Shown here: in pieces, positions 61,364-64,000 of the stretch
Layout of the letters: each line of letters starts with the position of its first letter
Position numbering within the stretch: position 1 is the stretch's first letter
Source: CBDFKF01 sp965248765
GTDB lineage: Bacteria > Pseudomonadota > Alphaproteobacteria > VGEJ01
NCBI GenBank assembly: GCA_965248765.1
Contig: CBDFKF010000003.1
Location: forward strand, 248,001 to 312,000
Direction: 5' to 3'
Length of the DNA stretch: 64,000 nt
Notes under the pieces: generated by a model
Seen by the model: only the letters and a program-made list of their open reading frames with translations
Database searches by the model: none
Told to the model about the DNA's origin: nothing
Position numbers and translations under genes: made by a program

Positions 61364-62068
61364 CCCGCATCGCCTCCACGGGCCGCGTCGCTTCGGCGGC
61401 GCGGTCCCCCCCTTTTTGCCGGCACCGCCGTCAACGACACCGCCGGCGTCCGCCTTCGCTCGCGCGTCGCCTGCGGCGCCGCGCTCCGCGGCGGCTCCGC
61501 CGTTTTTCTTCCGCACCATGTCGCACACTCGCCGAGACAGTATCGCCAGCACGCGCCGCTTCGCCTCGCGCTTCGCGCATCGCTCATCGCACTTCGTGCG
61601 TCGCCGGCACCTTCGACAGCGTGCTTCGCTCCAGAGCCACTCCGCGTCCCCGAATTGATTCCGGCGGCAGTAGTTGGAATGTCCCTCCCAGTCCTGAGGT
61701 TCGAAGCGCCTCTCGGGCTCTTTCTTTGCACTCGCGACGGCTTTTTCGCGCGGCTCTGGTTCTCTAGGGTCATATTCGCAACGCGCATGCCATCTCGGTG
61801 TTTTGTCGCCCTCCTTCTTTGACTCCTCAATCAAATGCTCAAGTTCTCTTTCGAAAGCAAGTACCGTTTTTTTCCTCCAACCTTCACAGTGAAGAAGGCG
61901 AGTGACTTCGATAGCGATGGTTTCGCGGTCGTACTCGACCAGGTAATCGGGCGGCCCTCCGCCATCCTCATTGCCAACGAAACAGATGTTCGTTGCCCCG
62001 ATTTGTTTGAGCCATTCTCCAGCCGAAACTTCGCTCTCCCTTGGACCATCTTGCCGTTTTCTCGCCAT
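60872..62068 (-). CDS. Hypothetical protein, C terminus uncertain (probably truncated near 61,640)
   Basis: The first about 140 residues look genuine: ESEVSAGEWLKQIGATNICFVGNEDGGGPPDYLVEYDRETIAIEVTRLL, then a helical charged stretch ending SNYCRRNQF. This part is AT-richer than its surroundings. The PPDYLVEYDRETIAIEV segment recalls a PD-(D/E)XK nuclease core (Asp, then Glu-x-Val in place of Glu-x-Lys), but this is weak. Beyond about 61,640 the GC jumps and the frame merely runs antisense to the DUF2493 gene down to a stop at 60872, so the natural C terminus was probably lost. ATG at 62068 (GGAAGG upstream). Confidence 0.45.
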   Translation of the reverse strand: MARKRQDGPRESEVSAGEWLKQIGATNICFVGNEDGGGPPDYLVEYDRETIAIEVTRLLHCEGWRKKTVLAFERELEHLIEESKKEGDKTPRWHARCEYDPREPEPREKAVASAKKEPERRFEPQDWEGHSNYCRRNQFGDAEWLWSEARCRRCRRRTKCDERCAKREAKRRVLAILSRRVCDMVRKKNGGAAAERGAAGDARAKADAGGVVDGGAGKKGGTAPPKRRGPWRRCGSCLDPVNRDAELDCFVDEVVGDAGAGEGDDALGQEVEQFVVAPEGSGPSVSVPVGLAHHLVDAVAFGPLGGDALDAGAAAVDEDEIGVLGLALSRRAMTAPASVTVLPPATATRVPSGRWARASRSLRARRKSRASMAAEVSLPVWETWLPRPGRQVSPVSVR

Positions 62069-62141
62069 CGCGCACCTTCCCACGGAAATTCCGGTTGCCG
62101 ACGTGAATCCGAAGCACTGATTTACATGCCGGTCGCGCCTC

Positions 62142-62333
62142 TCATGCGGAAAGCAAGACGCGTTTGACGGCTTCCGGCTCCTTCTGAATCACGCACAGAA
62201 GCGTCGCCGCCGGACCGCTGACCCGCCGCGTGCCCTGCTCCCACTTCCAGTACCCGGAGAGACTCATACCGATTAACGGTGCCATCTGCGCCTGCGTGAG
62301 GTTGGCCTGCTTGCGGATCTCGCGTGGTGTCAC
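62142..62333 (-). CDS. XRE-type helix-turn-helix protein (antitoxin-like, N terminus uncertain)
   Basis: 63 residues forming an HTH of the MqsA/HigA-like kind: TPREIRKQANLTQAQMAPLI and GMSLSGYWKWEQGTRRVSGP, ending EPEAVKRVLLSA. The usual family protein is about 100 residues. The frame stays open upstream for about 16 more codons (AASREGRRPAIVHVSVTPRE) but without a start before a TAA, so the N terminus may be lost or frameshifted; the GTG at 62333 is a provisional start. It lies 145 bases downstream of the AbiEii-like gene. Confidence 0.6.
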   Translation of the reverse strand: MTPREIRKQANLTQAQMAPLIGMSLSGYWKWEQGTRRVSGPAATLLCVIQKEPEAVKRVLLSA

Positions 62334-62478
62334 CGAGACGTGAACGATAGCGGGCCGTCGCCCTTCGCGTGAAGCTGCGCAAGCGGCTTAATGTCGTCGG
62401 CACCGCCGGGAGTTGGGCACGCAGGCTGCCAAGCCTCATTCGGCGCCAAGTGCGCAACAGGAATTGAATGGCTTAAGG

Positions 62479-63483
62479 TCAGCGATTGACCTCGATTTCG
62501 ATGTCGTGGATCTGTTCAATCAGCGTGTTGAACTCCGGGGCCTTCGCGCTCAACATGCCGGCGGAGAGCATCGCTCCGTAATCGGCCTTCAGGCCGAGCA
62601 CGCCGTCGTCGTCCGGGATTAGCCTCAGCCTGCCCCCCAGGCACTCGTCGTAACGGGCGTAGCCGGCGTTGAAAAAGATTTGCTTGTGCCGAACGACGTC
62701 TTCAAGAAGGGCTCGATTCGAGATTGCCGACTTGCCGGCATCGTGCCGAGCCAGACAGGTCAGATCGTACCAGTGCCGGACAAGTCGGTCCGGACTGTTT
62801 CGCAAATGTCTTCTGTTGCACTCGACATGGATCAGGGTGGCCTTCTCCCAGAACGTTCGTGACGGGGAGAGAACCGTCACGACGGCCACGGGATAGTCGA
62901 CACCCTGAGTCACGGGGGCGACATCGGGGCCGATCTCGTGTTGCTCGTTGGGGTCGATGACGTTTCGGCCACCGAACTCCAGGAGGACCTCGCTCGTGAG
63001 GTAGTCATCCTGCGTTTCGACCACGGATGGATAACTGAACCAGACCTTCTCGCCGCTCTCGTCAAACCGGATCTCGTGTCGACCGGAGGTGGCGAGCACC
63101 AGCGCCTCGTCCGCCAGGGCGGGCACAACAACATCGTGAGCATAGCTCTTGACGTAGGATTTCAGGCGGTCGCTGAATTGCTTGATCTTGGTCCCACTGG
63201 CGCTTTCCGAGAACGGATCGAAATCGTCGTCGAAGTAGCGGTAGTCGAGGGTCACGTCCACGTCTTCGGAAAAACGATCAATAATGCCGTAGACCTTCGA
63301 CAGGGATGTCCCGCCCTTGAACGCCATGGGGTGGTGATCCGGGATGGAGAAGAGGGTTCGCAGGACCCAGCAGACCCAGATGTCCTTCTCCAGGACCGCC
63401 GCCCGCCGCCCCAGCCGGGCGGCCGCCGTTTGAAGGATTTCCTTTTGCTCCGCCGCTTTCAGCGACAGATAGGGTTCAGCCAT
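62479..63483 (-). CDS. AbiEii/AbiGii-type nucleotidyltransferase toxin
   Basis: 334-residue nucleotidyltransferase of the AbiEii family, toxin half of type IV-like abortive-infection modules. The active-site region is MAFKGGTSLSKVYGIIDRFSEDVDVTLDY (GGTSLSK with DxD-type Asp). A later acid and Lys are in TFWEKATLIHVECN. Such toxins act by transferring nucleotides, in related systems to tRNA. The start overlaps its partner gene by eight bases, as expected for a toxin-antitoxin pair. Confidence 0.87.
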   Translation of the reverse strand: MAEPYLSLKAAEQKEILQTAAARLGRRAAVLEKDIWVCWVLRTLFSIPDHHPMAFKGGTSLSKVYGIIDRFSEDVDVTLDYRYFDDDFDPFSESASGTKIKQFSDRLKSYVKSYAHDVVVPALADEALVLATSGRHEIRFDESGEKVWFSYPSVVETQDDYLTSEVLLEFGGRNVIDPNEQHEIGPDVAPVTQGVDYPVAVVTVLSPSRTFWEKATLIHVECNRRHLRNSPDRLVRHWYDLTCLARHDAGKSAISNRALLEDVVRHKQIFFNAGYARYDECLGGRLRLIPDDDGVLGLKADYGAMLSAGMLSAKAPEFNTLIEQIHDIEIEVNR

Positions 63484-64000
63484 GAACGGCTTCCTGAGAA
63501 GGGGCGTTCAGGGCGTCGGCCATCCATGCCGGCAAGTCGGCGGCTTTGAGGGTCTCGAACTCTTCCGGACTCAGACCAGAATTGATCCTGGAGATCGTCT
63601 CCGGATTCACGTTCTCCTTGCCGAGATACCAAAGGGCGGAGAGGGCGAGGCCAGTCTTCTTGCCCGCGAACTGAAGCCGTCGCCGGTTCGTCGTGTGCAT
63701 CAATTTGACCGTGATGCTGCCGATACGAAGCGAACGGCTCGAGCCGCTCGTGTAGAACACGGGCGACGTCGGCATCTGAGTGCTGAGCTTGAACCGTCTC
63801 ACGGCTTCCGCGCCATGCACCTGGATGGTCTCGCCATGGTCCCTGGCAATGACCTCCACCACCTCGGACACCTCGGGCATGACGGTACCGACGAACCGGC
63901 TCTTCCTGGGGCGAACGAAAACACCGCGGGCAAGACGCTCGATTTCGCCTTCCGCGACGAGGCGCGACAGGGCTCTGTCCACAGCGCCGCGCGGCCCGTG
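63476..64000 (-). CDS. DUF6088/AbiEi-like antitoxin, partial (runs off right edge)
   Basis: At least 174 residues. The N-terminal winged helix (AVDRALSRLVAEGEIERLARGVFVRP) and the later block GSITVKLMHTTNRRRLQFAGKKTGLALSALWYLG match DUF6088-type partners of AbiEii toxins. The frame continues to the window end with family-like residues (HGPRGAVDRAL), so the true start lies beyond 64,000; the GTG at 63982 is probably internal. It would repress the operon and neutralise the toxin. Confidence 0.78.
   Translation of the reverse strand, partial: HGPRGAVDRALSRLVAEGEIERLARGVFVRPRKSRFVGTVMPEVSEVVEVIARDHGETIQVHGAEAVRRFKLSTQMPTSPVFYTSGSSRSLRIGSITVKLMHTTNRRRLQFAGKKTGLALSALWYLGKENVNPETISRINSGLSPEEFETLKAADLPAWMADALNAPSQEAVHG

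Noticed and set aside
1..64000. CRISPR array that would partner the Cas4-like nuclease
   Set aside because: No regularly spaced direct repeats were seen anywhere, and no other cas gene is present.

Overview
This is high-GC bacterial DNA. Ordinary catabolic genes fill about 1-18,700, and a large mosaic of mobile-element and defence genes fills about 18,900-64,000. Gene content (hydantoinase A/B, SDRs, enolase-superfamily sugar-acid dehydratase, a 'strawberry notch' helicase/methylase, a large ParB, DUF3768-like and SprT-like proteins) looks most like an alphaproteobacterium, perhaps Rhodospirillales or a relative. That assignment is inference from gene style only.

Region A (1-18,700). From left to right it holds: an ABC exporter pair (the permease is frameshifted and runs off the left edge); a CoA-transferase and an HMG-CoA-lyase-type enzyme; a convergent hyuA-hyuB-nitrilase operon; an IS1202-like insertion sequence with an exact 20-bp flanking direct repeat; a hemolysin-III-type membrane protein; and a sugar-acid cluster. 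The cluster contains a Rossmann oxidoreductase, two SDRs, a GYD-type small protein, KDPG aldolase, a KDG/PfkB kinase, an enolase-superfamily dehydratase and an amidohydrolase. It fits conversion of a sugar acid to KDG, KDPG, then pyruvate plus glyceraldehyde-3-phosphate.

Region B (18,900-34,400). An IS256 transposase, two broken tyrosine-recombinase pieces and an IS21 istB remnant form a scrambled border. Beside it is a leftward defence operon, in transcription order: a DUF3883-ended helicase remnant, a UvrD-like helicase, a DUF1156 DNA methylase, a DUF499 ATPase, an OAS/CD-NTase-like nucleotidyltransferase, a NucC-like nuclease, and a Cas4-like/TM0106-family RecB nuclease. The nucleotidyltransferase-NucC pair looks like a minimal CBASS placed inside a methylase/ATPase/helicase locus, and it is the best candidate here for an undescribed composite system. 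The methylase and ATPase genes each carry one-base frameshifts.

Region C (34,400-49,210). A leftward backbone of an integrative element or plasmid: TOPRIM protein, SLOG protein, SSB, RadC, strawberry-notch helicase/methylase, GHKL ATPase, SprT-like protein, ParB and small unknown proteins. I see no relaxase or type IV secretion gene.

Region D (49,330-59,020). An IS1380 remnant breaks a gene, then comes a PIN / XRE-ImmA pair, and divergent from it a complete type III CBASS: CD-NTase, HORMA, TRIP13-like ATPase and NucC with its catalytic Asp73/Glu104/Lys106. Three unknown genes (lipoprotein, small acidic protein, DUF6765-like protein) follow, then an integrase and a 3'-half tRNA fragment with anticodon CAU that is a likely attachment site.

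Region E (59,020-64,000). Relics of a second, related element: an integrase tail, an SSB fused to a small element protein, a frameshifted DUF2493 protein, a possibly truncated unknown protein, an HTH protein, and an AbiEii-type toxin with its partner running off the right edge.

The window therefore carries two NucC nucleases belonging to two different loci about 30 kb apart. Several long genes outside region A's catabolic part carry one-base indels, many in homopolymer runs, so true decay and sequencing error must be separated before judging which systems work.
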